A DNA stretch of 9,799 nucleotides from Candidatus Hydrothermota bacterium (GTDB lineage Bacteria; Hydrothermota; Hydrothermia; B15-G9): the NCBI GenBank assembly GCA_003645975.1, contig QNDP01000030.1:1-9799 (forward strand). Direction: 5' to 3'. The notes below the pieces were generated by a model, which was not told the origin of the DNA, searched no databases, and worked only from the letters and a program-made list of their open reading frames with translations. Both the position numbers and the translations under genes were made by a program. Of the stretch, positions 1 to 6,022 are shown one piece after another; position 1 is the first letter of the stretch; each line of letters opens with the position of its first letter.

Positions 1-81
1 ATTTTTCGCTTAGATGCACATGAAGATCTCGAATTGACAGTGGGTTCCATTGACGCTGCATTTTCCAAAGAAAGTCCGTAA
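1..81 (+). CDS. C-terminal tail of an unidentified upstream gene (partial)
   Basis: The first plus-strand frame is open from the window edge to a TAA at 79-81, giving 26 residues that begin IFRLDAHEDLELTVG and end in SKESP. The composition (acidic, few rare residues) looks like a real protein C-terminus, and the TAA lies 45 bases before the next start on the same strand, as expected within an operon. I do not recognise the protein and no domain is visible in so short a piece. It could instead be chance open frame in a leader region. A longer minus-strand frame crosses the same bases but also covers the well-supported DUF59 gene, so I do not believe it. Confidence 0.45.
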   Translation: MFRLDAHEDLELTVGSIDAAFSKESP

Positions 82-126
82 AATAACCTGACAACAAAAA
101 CTTGAAACACAGGAGGTGTCCGAACT

Positions 127-450
127 ATGGCTTTTCCAACAAGTGAAGAAATTTTGGAGAAACTTAAGGCAATCTATGACCCTGAGATACCGGTCAACAT
201 CGTTGATCTCGGCCTGATTTACGGTGTTGAGACCGACGAGGAGAACAAAAAGGTGATAGTAACGATGACGCTGACTGCGCCGGGCTGCCCGCTTGCCCAG
301 ATGATTGTCCAGATGGTTAAAGAGACGGTGAGTCAGATGGAAGGTGTTGAGGATGTGGAGGTTAAGGTTACATTTGACCCGCCTTGGAACATCAACATGA
401 TTTCCGAAGAGGGCAAGAAAATCCTGAGAATGTATGGCTATGACATTTAG
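127..450 (+). CDS. MIP18/DUF59 family metal-sulfur cluster assembly factor (SufT-like)
   Basis: This 107-residue protein is a complete single MIP18-family (DUF59) domain, the usual length for free-standing bacterial members. Visible landmarks are DPEIPVNIVDLGLIY (18-32), with the conserved acidic residues and the LGL(I/V)Y strand, TAPGCPLA (50-57) with the family's conserved cysteine at Cys54, and FDPPWNINMISEEG (83-96). Family members act in the cytoplasm in maturation of Fe-S proteins (SufT, eukaryotic CIA2) or, in the PaaD branch, in phenylacetyl-CoA oxygenase assembly. With no paa genes here, general Fe-S maturation is the better inference. The start is set by AGGAGG at 111-116, ten bases before the ATG. 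The 3' end overlaps the amidase gene by 17 bases, so the two are probably co-transcribed and translationally coupled. No suf or isc genes are in the window. Confidence 0.9.
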   Translation: MAFPTSEEILEKLKAIYDPEIPVNIVDLGLIYGVETDEENKKVIVTMTLTAPGCPLAQMIVQMVKETVSQMEGVEDVEVKVTFDPPWNINMISEEGKKILRMYGYDI

Positions 451-1303
451 AGCCAACTCCTTATGCAAAACCATCAGGGTTGCGCTTGCCCAAATTTCCA
501 CGCCGCTCGGCGATGTCCAGAACAACAAGGACAAGATCATATACGCCATTTCGCGCGCCGAAGAAGCAGAGGCAGACATCGTTATGACACCCGAACTTGC
601 GACACTCGGCTACGGCTCAGGCGACATCTATCTTGACAAGGTCGATGAAAATCTTGAGGCGATGGACGAGATCGTCAAAAGCACTGTCGGAAAGCGGACT
701 TGGGCGATCGTCGGCTTCGTTGAAAAGGATCGACTTGGCTTTTTCTACAACTCTGCCGCTCTGATCTCAAATGGCGAAATTCGAGGTATTTATCGCAAAG
801 TCCAGCTCGTAAACTACCGCCTTTTTGACGAGAAGCGCTATTTCCGGCCTGGTTCGAGGCTGCCGGTGTTCGACACACCGTTCGGCAAGATCGGGATCTT
901 GATATGCGAGGATGTGTGGTTTCCTGAACCTGCTCGTGGACTGACATTTAGGGGCGCTGAGGTCATCTTCGTGCTCTCGGCGTCGCCCTATGCGCGCGGC
1001 AAGCCCAAACGGTGGGAGGACTTCCTTCGTGAACGCACATACGACAACATCCTGCCGTTCGTGTTCACAAACATGGCGGGCGTTCATGACGGCGTAACCT
1101 ATTGGGGCGGAAGCATGGTCATGTCGGCAGCGGGCAAGCTCATCGCTCAAGCCAGACTTTTGGACGAAGATTTCATCACCGTCGAACTCGACCTGAAAGA
1201 AGCGCAAAGACTTAGACGAAGGGACATCCGAGTCCGTGAGGTGCGGCGCGAAATACTCGAAGAGGTGTTGAGGGCGTTCACAGAGTCCCAAAATTTCGTG
1301 TAG
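434..1303 (+). CDS. Nitrilase-superfamily carbon-nitrogen hydrolase, NAD-synthetase-glutaminase-like
   Basis: This 289-residue protein has one nitrilase/CN-hydrolase domain. The Glu-Lys-Cys catalytic triad is visible as Glu54 in TPELATLGYG, Lys122 in YRKVQLVNY and Cys158 in GILICEDVWFPE. The run FDEKRYFRPG (131-140), the CEDVW nucleophile elbow, LSASPYARGK (181-190) and the WGGS turn (224-227) resemble the glutaminase domain of glutamine-dependent NAD synthetase more than aliphatic nitrilases. However, the ATP-pyrophosphatase synthetase domain is absent and the frame ends at normal single-domain length. It should be a cytoplasmic amidase or glutaminase; the substrate is unknown. The start is either ATG 434 or the in-frame ATG 440. 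Neither has a strong Shine-Dalgarno, which fits coupling to the overlapping DUF59 gene. About 13 residues precede the first beta strand (TIRVALAQI), slightly long for the family, and no later start codon is in frame. Confidence 0.88.
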   Translation: MAMTFRANSLCKTIRVALAQISTPLGDVQNNKDKIIYAISRAEEAEADIVMTPELATLGYGSGDIYLDKVDENLEAMDEIVKSTVGKRTWAIVGFVEKDRLGFFYNSAALISNGEIRGIYRKVQLVNYRLFDEKRYFRPGSRLPVFDTPFGKIGILICEDVWFPEPARGLTFRGAEVIFVLSASPYARGKPKRWEDFLRERTYDNILPFVFTNMAGVHDGVTYWGGSMVMSAAGKLIAQARLLDEDFITVELDLKEAQRLRRRDIRVREVRREILEEVLRAFTESQNFV

Positions 1304-1338
1304 CAAAGGGCAAGCGACCGACTTCCAACCCGTTAAAA

Positions 1339-2409
1339 TCAGAACACCATGAACTTCGGATCGCCGTAATGGCTTAAAAAGAATTGGACGATTTTATCGA
1401 CATAGCTTCTGAGCGGTGGAACCTTTATCCCTTTGGGTTCTAACAAGCTTCGAGCGTTGGTTGGGTCGTAGTGGACTTTGTGTTCAAAATAGGGCGTGGC
1501 CTCGTAGGGCACACCGAAAAGTTTGGCTATCGGCTTGACCCTCAAAGCCATCTGGACAAGTTTCAATGGAACCGTTCCAAAGGGTTCCTTACCACGAATT
1601 TTCAGGGAGAACAACCTGTAAAGTTCTCGAGCTGTGAGAGGATTTGGATCGGTCAGGTGGAATGTTTTGCCTTCGGCGTCAGGGGATTCTGTGAGTGCGA
1701 CGGTGGCTTCGATGATGAAATCGATCGGAACGATGTTGACCTCCGCTTCGCCCTTACCGATGTATGGCAACGGCAAAAACTTGGGCACTCTTTTGAAAAA
1801 GACCATCACAAAATAAGGTCCGTCAAACTTGTCCGTCTCGCCTGTCTTGGAATCGCCGATCACGATGCCCGGTCGGATGATCGTCGTGGGTATCGAATCC
1901 ATGTTTTGACGAACTACCTGTTCGGCAAGGAATTTGGTGTGTTCGTAGTGATTTTTGAAACCCGGCGGCTCCACAAGTTCGTCCTCGTAAACCGTCCCTG
2001 TGCGCAGGCCGGACACATAGGCCGTTGAGAAATAGACGAATCTGCGAAGATTCTGCGACTTCGCTGCGAAATCGACGACATTTTGAGTCCCAATGACATT
2101 CACGCGATAAGCCCGTTCCCACTCGACGGTCAAATCGTAGATCGCCGCAAGGTGAAAAAGGTGTGTAACCTGTGGCAAAATGGATCTCAAAGCCTTCTCA
2201 GAAATCCCAAGATCCTTTTGCGTTATATCGCCTTCCACTATCTCGAATTTTGAGGGGTCGGGCATCTCGGAGACCTCAGACTCTGCACGGCCGATCATTC
2301 TCGGCTCCACCAGAAGGTAAATCTTGTCGTAGTTAAATTTGGCGTCGAGCGCCTTGACCAATCTCCGACCTATAAATCCCGGAAATCCTGTGAAAAACAG
2401 CACATTCAT
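1339..2409 (-). CDS. Extended SDR NAD(P)-dependent epimerase/reductase (male-sterility/NAD_binding_4-like)
   Basis: This is a 356-residue Rossmann-fold oxidoreductase. It opens with MNVLFFTGFPGFIGRRL, whose TGFPGFIG (7-14) is the TGxxGxxG dinucleotide loop. EGDIT (59-63) is the usual acidic loop near the adenine, HLAA (86-89) the next conserved element, and the catalytic set is Ser128 in YFSTAYVSG with Tyr155 and Lys159 in YEHTK. The pattern and length fit extended SDRs close to fatty-acyl-CoA/thioester reductases and sugar epimerases; the substrate cannot be told. It does not look like the SDR-type threonine dehydrogenase that can partner kbl. The frame is open to an ATG at 2451, but AGGAG at 2419-2423 lies nine bases before the ATG ending at 2409, the glycine loop follows directly, and a likely -10 box sits inside the longer version. 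It converges on the amidase gene with a 35-base gap and no obvious terminator. Confidence 0.87.
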   Translation of the reverse strand: MNVLFFTGFPGFIGRRLVKALDAKFNYDKIYLLVEPRMIGRAESEVSEMPDPSKFEIVEGDITQKDLGISEKALRSILPQVTHLFHLAAIYDLTVEWERAYRVNVIGTQNVVDFAAKSQNLRRFVYFSTAYVSGLRTGTVYEDELVEPPGFKNHYEHTKFLAEQVVRQNMDSIPTTIIRPGIVIGDSKTGETDKFDGPYFVMVFFKRVPKFLPLPYIGKGEAEVNIVPIDFIIEATVALTESPDAEGKTFHLTDPNPLTARELYRLFSLKIRGKEPFGTVPLKLVQMALRVKPIAKLFGVPYEATPYFEHKVHYDPTNARSLLEPKGIKVPPLRSYVDKIVQFFLSHYGDPKFMVF

Positions 2410-2418
2410 AGCGGTCAG

Positions 2419-2423
2419 CTCCT
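2419..2423 (-). promoter_or_regulatory. Ribosome binding site that fixes the SDR gene start
   Basis: The minus strand reads AGGAG here, nine bases upstream of the ATG at 2409-2407. It selects the 356-residue SDR over a 370-residue version beginning at 2451, which has no comparable site. Confidence 0.8.
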
Positions 2424-2435
2424 GTTTTTGGCTTA

Positions 2436-2441
2436 ATTTTA
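2436..2441 (-). promoter_or_regulatory. Probable -10 element of the SDR promoter
   Basis: On the minus strand the sequence reads CCGTTAAAATTAAG, containing TAAAAT (five of six matches to TATAAT). Transcription would start near 2429, leaving a leader of about 20 bases that carries the AGGAG site. No good -35 is seen at normal spacing (the best is TTCTCG with an 18-base spacer, three of six). A palindrome at 2470-2481 sits at about -46, where an activator could bind. Confidence 0.45.
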
Positions 2442-2469
2442 ACGGATTCACAAAATTTTCGAGAAACTG

Positions 2470-2481
2470 GACAAATTTGTC
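2470..2481. repeat. Perfect 12-bp palindrome in the SDR/nucleoside kinase divergent region
   Basis: GACAAATTTGTC is its own reverse complement. It lies upstream of the predicted SDR -10 box, centred near -46, and about 150 bases before the kinase promoter. A palindrome of this length is expected roughly twice by chance in a window this size, so only its position argues for an operator. Confidence 0.35.
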
Positions 2482-2487
2482 GAAACA

Positions 2488-2646
2488 TCAGCGGGGCGGA
2501 TTCCAATCGTTTCCAAGCTCTTTGAAAAATTCGCTCATCGCCATTACAAGTTCGCTGTTTGCCCAGACAACCACCACTTTGCGGCTCAGGACGAGGGCAG
2601 AGGCGAAGAACTCGACCGTTTCAGTTGAATGTCGGATTCTCGGCCG
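2488..2646 (-). pseudogene. Possible short gene remnant, unrecognised
   Basis: Between the SDR and the kinase, the minus strand holds a 53-codon stretch ending in TGA at 2490-2488 and bounded upstream by a TAA at 2649-2647. It reads smoothly as protein (for example VEFFASALVLSRK, then VVVVWANSELVMAMSEFFKEL, ending WNPPR). It has no ATG near its beginning and no ribosome binding site; the first usable start is a GTG ending at 2577, which would give only 28 residues. The amino-acid pattern looks coding, so a truncated relic of a deleted gene is possible. The kinase promoter overlaps its upstream edge. I do not recognise a family, and it may be chance. Confidence 0.25.
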
Positions 2647-2653
2647 TTAAAAT
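2625..2653 (+). promoter_or_regulatory. Sigma70-like promoter of the nucleoside kinase gene
   Basis: TTGAAT (2625-2630) and TAAAAT (2648-2653) are separated by exactly 17 bases, predicting a transcription start near 2660 and a leader of about 29 bases that carries the GGAAGGTG ribosome binding site. The -10 is embedded in CCGTTAAAAT, a 10-mer that recurs elsewhere in the window outside genes. Confidence 0.65.
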
Positions 2654-2676
2654 CCAAGCCCCTCAAAATCCTTTTC

Positions 2677-2684
2677 GGAAGGTG
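2677..2684 (+). promoter_or_regulatory. Ribosome binding site that fixes the nucleoside kinase start
   Basis: GGAAGGTG lies just upstream of ATG 2689, with the AAGG core about six bases away. Together with the promoter at 2625-2653 it excludes the longer in-frame start at 2629, which would fall inside the promoter. Confidence 0.75.
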
Positions 2685-2688
2685 CAAC

Positions 2689-4356
2689 ATGCAAGGAGTG
2701 ATAAAGGTTAAGATATTGGGTTACGGCGACATAGAGGTTCCAAGCGCATCCAACCTTCTGGACATACTTCAGAGGACGGACATAAAGAGCAAGTTTCCGA
2801 TAATTGCAGCACATGTCGATAACAAACTTGTCAGTTTGAGATACAGACTCTTGAGCGATGCGACTGTCAAGTTTATCGATCTCCAACATCCTGATGGTCA
2901 AAGGGTTTATGAACGCAGCCTTGAATTCCTTTTGACCTACGCAGCACAGCATGTCCTACCGGATACGCGCATCCTCGTGCTCCACTCATACCGAAATGGC
3001 ATTTACTGCGAGGCGGACCGCGACGAGCCGCTGACAGAGCAGGAAGTCAAGGCGATCGAGGACGAAATGCATAGACTGATCAAGATGGACATCCCGATCT
3101 ATGTCCAAGCCATCGATGTGGAGACCGGAATCAAGATATTTGAGTCGATGGGCAGTCGGGACGATGCCGTCCGCCTACTCCGCTACATGCCTGAGCATCA
3201 AAGGCTTTACCTTTATCGAATCAACAACTTCATCGACTACTCGTTTATCCCGATGGCGCCGACCACAGGGCTGCTCAGCCGATTCCACCTGACGCACTAC
3301 CCGCCGGGGATGGTGCTCGTCCTACCAGAAAAGCTCGATGTATCAAAGCTTTTACCGCTAAAAAAGCAGCCAAAGTTGTTCATGACCTTTGCAGAGTCAG
3401 CACGTTGGGCAAGGATTCTCGGCGTCCACGACGCCGGCTCGCTCAACAGGGTGATCTCGAGCGGCGATGTTTCAGAATTCATCAAGATCTCGGAAGCGCT
3501 GCACGAGAAGCGGATCGCCCAGATAGCGGACGAGATAACGAAGGAATACGATCGGATAAAAGTCGTTCTGATCTCAGGCCCTTCATCTTCGGGCAAAACA
3601 ACTTTCACTAAAAGGTTAGCTATCCAACTGAGGGTGAACGAGCGGCGCCCGGTCTTGATCTCACTCGACGACTACTTTTTGAACCGTGAGGACACGCCTA
3701 TCGGTGAGGACGGAAAACCCGACTTTGACACGGTCTATGCGCTCGACATCGATCTGTTCAATAGCCATCTGAAGGCACTTTTGGACGGCAAAGAGGTCGA
3801 ATTGCCCAAATTTGACTTCAAACTGGGCAGGAGGTTTAAAAGTGGCCGAAAGCTTAGGCTTCATCCGGGCGAAATCGTGATGGTCGAGGGGATCCATGCG
3901 CTCAATCCGCTCCTGTCTCAGGTCGTGCCGCAGGAAGTCAAATATCGAATCTATGTGAGTGCGCTTACACAGATAGCGATCGATGCACACAACAGGATTT
4001 CGACATCGGACACGCGGCTCATTCGGCGGCTTGTCCGCGACTACCTCTTCAGAGGGCACACTGCATTGGACACGCTCAGAATGTGGCCCAATGTCAGGAA
4101 AAACGAGGAAAAGCACATCTTTCCTTATCAGGGACAGGCGGATACCATGTTCAATTCCGCTCTGATTTACGAACTCGCGGTTCTTAAGCTTTATGCCGAG
4201 CCTTTGCTTGCAACGGTAACCCCCGATGTCCCAGAATATGCTGATGCCGTTCGACTTATAACTTTGCTCTCCCACTTCCTCGGCATGATGCCGGACGAGG
4301 TGCCGCCGACATCGATCCTAAGAGAATTTATCGGCGGAAGCAGTTTCAAATACTGA
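2689..4356 (+). CDS. Nucleoside (uridine) kinase with TGS and ThrRS-like N-terminal domains
   Basis: This 555-residue cytoplasmic kinase starts with a TGS-like domain (about 1-65). A region resembling the second N-terminal domain of threonyl-tRNA synthetase follows (about 66-150: GQRVYERSLEFLLTYAAQHV, then RNGIYCEAD and LTEQEVKAIEDEM). The C-terminal half is a phosphoribulokinase/uridine kinase P-loop domain: Walker A GPSSSGKTT (297-305), SLDDYFLNRE (325-334), DGKPDFD (341-347), LPKFDFKLGRR (372-382) and VMVEGIHALNP (397-407). Enzymes of this architecture, known from Thermotoga and many anaerobes, are annotated as uridine or nucleoside kinase; the phosphate acceptor here cannot be read from sequence. 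The HxxxH pair used by ThrRS for editing is replaced by Arg76 and Phe80, so deacylase activity is unlikely. It appears to be a single-gene unit with its own promoter. No clear terminator follows. Confidence 0.9.
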   Translation: MQGVIKVKILGYGDIEVPSASNLLDILQRTDIKSKFPIIAAHVDNKLVSLRYRLLSDATVKFIDLQHPDGQRVYERSLEFLLTYAAQHVLPDTRILVLHSYRNGIYCEADRDEPLTEQEVKAIEDEMHRLIKMDIPIYVQAIDVETGIKIFESMGSRDDAVRLLRYMPEHQRLYLYRINNFIDYSFIPMAPTTGLLSRFHLTHYPPGMVLVLPEKLDVSKLLPLKKQPKLFMTFAESARWARILGVHDAGSLNRVISSGDVSEFIKISEALHEKRIAQIADEITKEYDRIKVVLISGPSSSGKTTFTKRLAIQLRVNERRPVLISLDDYFLNREDTPIGEDGKPDFDTVYALDIDLFNSHLKALLDGKEVELPKFDFKLGRRFKSGRKLRLHPGEIVMVEGIHALNPLLSQVVPQEVKYRIYVSALTQIAIDAHNRISTSDTRLIRRLVRDYLFRGHTALDTLRMWPNVRKNEEKHIFPYQGQADTMFNSALIYELAVLKLYAEPLLATVTPDVPEYADAVRLITLLSHFLGMMPDEVPPTSILREFIGGSSFKY

Positions 4357-4388
4357 GCTAACCCACCGCACTTCGTTGCCCACACTTT

Positions 4389-4490
4389 CTCGAGGCGAAG
4401 AATCGAGTGATAAACGATGTAATGAGGATGAGTTACGGATTTAGAGACTGGGAGGTTTATAAGATTGTGAGAGGCAACGGAGCGAACTGA
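4389..4490 (+). pseudogene. Probable transposase C-terminal scar
   Basis: One plus-strand frame reads LEAKNRVINDVMRMSYGFRD followed by WEVYKIVRGNGAN and a TGA at 4488-4490. The pattern of an alpha-helical stretch leading into YGFR(D/N)xxxY resembles the extreme C-terminus of DDE transposases of the ISL3 type. There is no start codon, catalytic domain or matching terminal inverted repeat, so at most this is a decayed end. A second frame is open from 4463 to a TAA at 4583-4585 and is rich in Arg, Lys and Trp, compatible with a frameshifted continuation. The family call is from memory of the motif, not from a search. Confidence 0.4.
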
Positions 4491-4581
4491 GGATAGGGAT
4501 GTTCAACTATGCAAAGAGATTGCGAAGGAAGTGGAGGATGTATCTCATTGATACTCTGCCATCTAAAATAGCTACCACAAA

Positions 4582-4639
4582 CTAAACGACAAATAACCGC
4601 CCCCACAAATTTCAATCACAGGCTAAACAACCAATAACC
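4582..4639. repeat. Pair of imperfect 17-bp direct repeats upstream of kbl
   Basis: CTAAACGACAAATAACC at 4582-4598 and CTAAACAACCAATAACC at 4623-4639 match at 15 of 17 positions. Their starts are 41 bases apart, close to four helical turns, so a dimeric regulator could bind both on one face of the DNA. They end ten bases before the kbl -35 box. They could also be remains of the insertion-sequence debris just upstream. Confidence 0.5.
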
Positions 4640-4648
4640 CCGAAATGT

Positions 4649-4677
4649 TTGACACGATGTTCTGGTCAAGATAAACT
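4649..4677 (+). promoter_or_regulatory. Sigma70-like promoter of kbl
   Basis: A perfect -35 TTGACA (4649-4654) is followed after exactly 17 bases by TAAACT (4672-4677, four of six). The predicted start of transcription is near 4684, about 40 bases before the ATG. A 7-bp inverted repeat, TAAACTT at 4672-4678 and AAGTTTA at 4694-4700, overlaps the -10 box and could be an operator. Confidence 0.7.
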
Positions 4678-4723
4678 TTCCGTCGGTTCATGTAAGTTTA
4701 CCAAAAATCAAGGAGGCTGAGTT

Positions 4724-5911
4724 ATGGGAAAACTCGATTTTATCGATGAAGAGCTACAGCAATCGAAAGAACAAGGTCTTTACATCACAATCCGAACTAT
4801 TGAGAGTCCGCAGGGCGCTTGGATTGTAGTCGATGGCAAGCGCGTTCTGAATATGTGCTCGAACAACTATCTCGGTTTCGCAAATGACCCAGAACTTCGT
4901 GAGGCCGCAAAGAAGGCGATCGACGAGTTCGGTGTGGGGCCGGCGGCGGTCAGAACGATCGCTGGCACTATGAGCCTTCATGTCGAACTCGAGAGAAGAC
5001 TTGCCGAGTTCAAAGGCGCCGAAGCCGCCATCCTGTATCAAAGCGGCTTTAATGCCAATCTCGGCACGATCCCAGCGCTTGTTCCATCGCCTGACGACCT
5101 CATAGTTTCAGATGAGCTGAACCATGCCTCGATCATCGACGGCGTGCGTCTTTCCAAAGCCAAGCGTGTGATCTACAAACACCTTGATGTCGAAGACCTT
5201 GAGAGACAGCTTGCCGAGCATGCGCCCAATGCCCGAAGGGTTCTGATAATCACCGACGGTGTGTTCTCAATGGACGGTGACATCGCACCGCTCGACAAAA
5301 TAGTCGAAGTCGCCGAGAAATACGAAGCAATGGTCATGGTGGACGATGCGCACGGTGAAGGCGTGCTTGGGCGCGGCGGTAGAGGTATCGTTGACCACTT
5401 TGGACTGCACGGCAAGGTCGATGTCGAGGTCGGCACCTTGTCGAAAGCGTTCGGTGTGGTTGGAGGTTATGTCGCAGGACCTGCTAAGGTGGTCGAGTTC
5501 CTGAAGCAGAAAGCCCGTCCTTTCCTGTTCTCAAGTGCGCCCACGCCGGCCGATGTCGCCGCTTCACTTGCGGCCGTCGAGATTCTCAACCGTTCCGAAG
5601 AGCGCGTCAAAAAGCTTTGGGACAACACCAATTATTTCAAATCCGAGATGCGAAAAGCCGGCTTTGACACGGGCAAAAGCGTAACACCGATCACGCCGAT
5701 CATGCTCTACGACGAAAAGGTCGCTCAGGAGTTCTCGCGCATGTTGTTCGAGGACGCCAACATCTTTGCTCAGGCCATTACCTATCCCACTGTGCCGAAG
5801 GGCAAGGCGCGCATTAGGGTCATGATTTCTGCGACGCACACAAAGGAAGACCTTGATTACGCCATCGAAAAGTTCACGGAAATCGGCAAAAAGCTCGGCG
5901 TCGTCAGTTAA
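4724..5911 (+). CDS. kbl: Glycine C-acetyltransferase (2-amino-3-ketobutyrate CoA ligase)-like PLP acyltransferase
   Basis: This 395-residue protein is a full-length alpha-oxoamine synthase, a fold type I PLP enzyme. Visible features are SNNYLGFAN (46-54), His134 in ELNHAS (expected to stack on PLP), Asp207 and His210 in [11 protein letters not shown], and the PLP-lysine Lys241 in TLSKAFG. The start follows AGGAGG at 4711-4716 with seven-base spacing. The likely reaction is reversible cleavage or condensation between glycine plus acetyl-CoA and 2-amino-3-oxobutyrate, the second step of threonine catabolism. It most resembles the Bacillus/Thermus-type subgroup, some of whose members also act in the BioF reaction (7-keto-8-aminopelargonate synthesis), so the exact acyl donor is uncertain. 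No threonine dehydrogenase or bio genes are adjacent. It has its own promoter and terminator and appears monocistronic. Confidence 0.88.
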   Translation: MGKLDFIDEELQQSKEQGLYITIRTIESPQGAWIVVDGKRVLNMCSNNYLGFANDPELREAAKKAIDEFGVGPAAVRTIAGTMSLHVELERRLAEFKGAEAAILYQSGFNANLGTIPALVPSPDDLIVSDELNHASIIDGVRLSKAKRVIYKHLDVEDLERQLAEHAPNARRVLIITDGVFSMDGDIAPLDKIVEVAEKYEAMVMVDDAHGEGVLGRGGRGIVDHFGLHGKVDVEVGTLSKAFGVVGGYVAGPAKVVEFLKQKARPFLFSSAPTPADVAASLAAVEILNRSEERVKKLWDNTNYFKSEMRKAGFDTGKSVTPITPIMLYDEKVAQEFSRMLFEDANIFAQAITYPTVPKGKARIRVMISATHTKEDLDYAIEKFTEIGKKLGVVS

Positions 5912-5966
5912 TGGATTCGCCTGAACACCATTGCGGTAGATGCGACAGGTTAAGGGTCAAAATTTT

Positions 5967-5993
5967 GGGGGCTTTCGCCCCCTTCGTTCTTTC
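5967..5993 (+). terminator. Intrinsic terminator after kbl
   Basis: GGGGGC (5967-5972) and GCCCCC (5977-5982) form a perfect six-pair GC stem with a TTTC loop, followed by the T-rich tail TTCGTTCTTTC. It lies 55 bases after the kbl stop and before the antiporter start, so the two genes are probably separate transcripts or joined only by readthrough. No convincing promoter is seen between it and 6023. Confidence 0.85.
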
Positions 5994-6022
5994 AATGTCC
6001 TCAAAAATCGGATGATTGCGCT

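Noticed and set aside
34..62. TTGACA at 34-39 as a promoter for the DUF59 gene
   Set aside because: At 17-base spacing the -10 would be TGCATT (three of six), and the site lies within the likely coding tail of the upstream gene.
767..1306. Minus-strand open frame of about 179 codons across the amidase gene
   Set aside because: Antisense shadow of a gene with an intact catalytic triad; the translation is rich in His, Arg and Cys with no recognisable domain.
1304..1338. Bidirectional terminator between the amidase and SDR genes
   Set aside because: No stable hairpin with a T tract on either strand is visible in the 35-base gap.
1471..2028. Plus-strand open frame of about 185 codons inside the SDR gene
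   Set aside because: Antisense shadow of the SDR; no motif, and the SDR frame has a full set of catalytic residues.
2409..2451. Longer SDR protein starting at the ATG ending at 2451
   Set aside because: The extra 14 residues precede the glycine-rich loop without family support, the predicted -10 box lies inside them, and the AGGAG site points to the ATG at 2409.
2629..2688. Longer nucleoside kinase starting at ATG 2629
   Set aside because: The stretch overlaps the TTGAAT-17-TAAAAT promoter, and ATG 2689 has its own ribosome binding site and begins directly at the TGS strand.
3661..4275. Long minus-strand open frame of about 204 codons inside the nucleoside kinase
   Set aside because: It is the antisense of a gene with clear kinase motifs; its translation shows no domain and there is no ribosome binding site.
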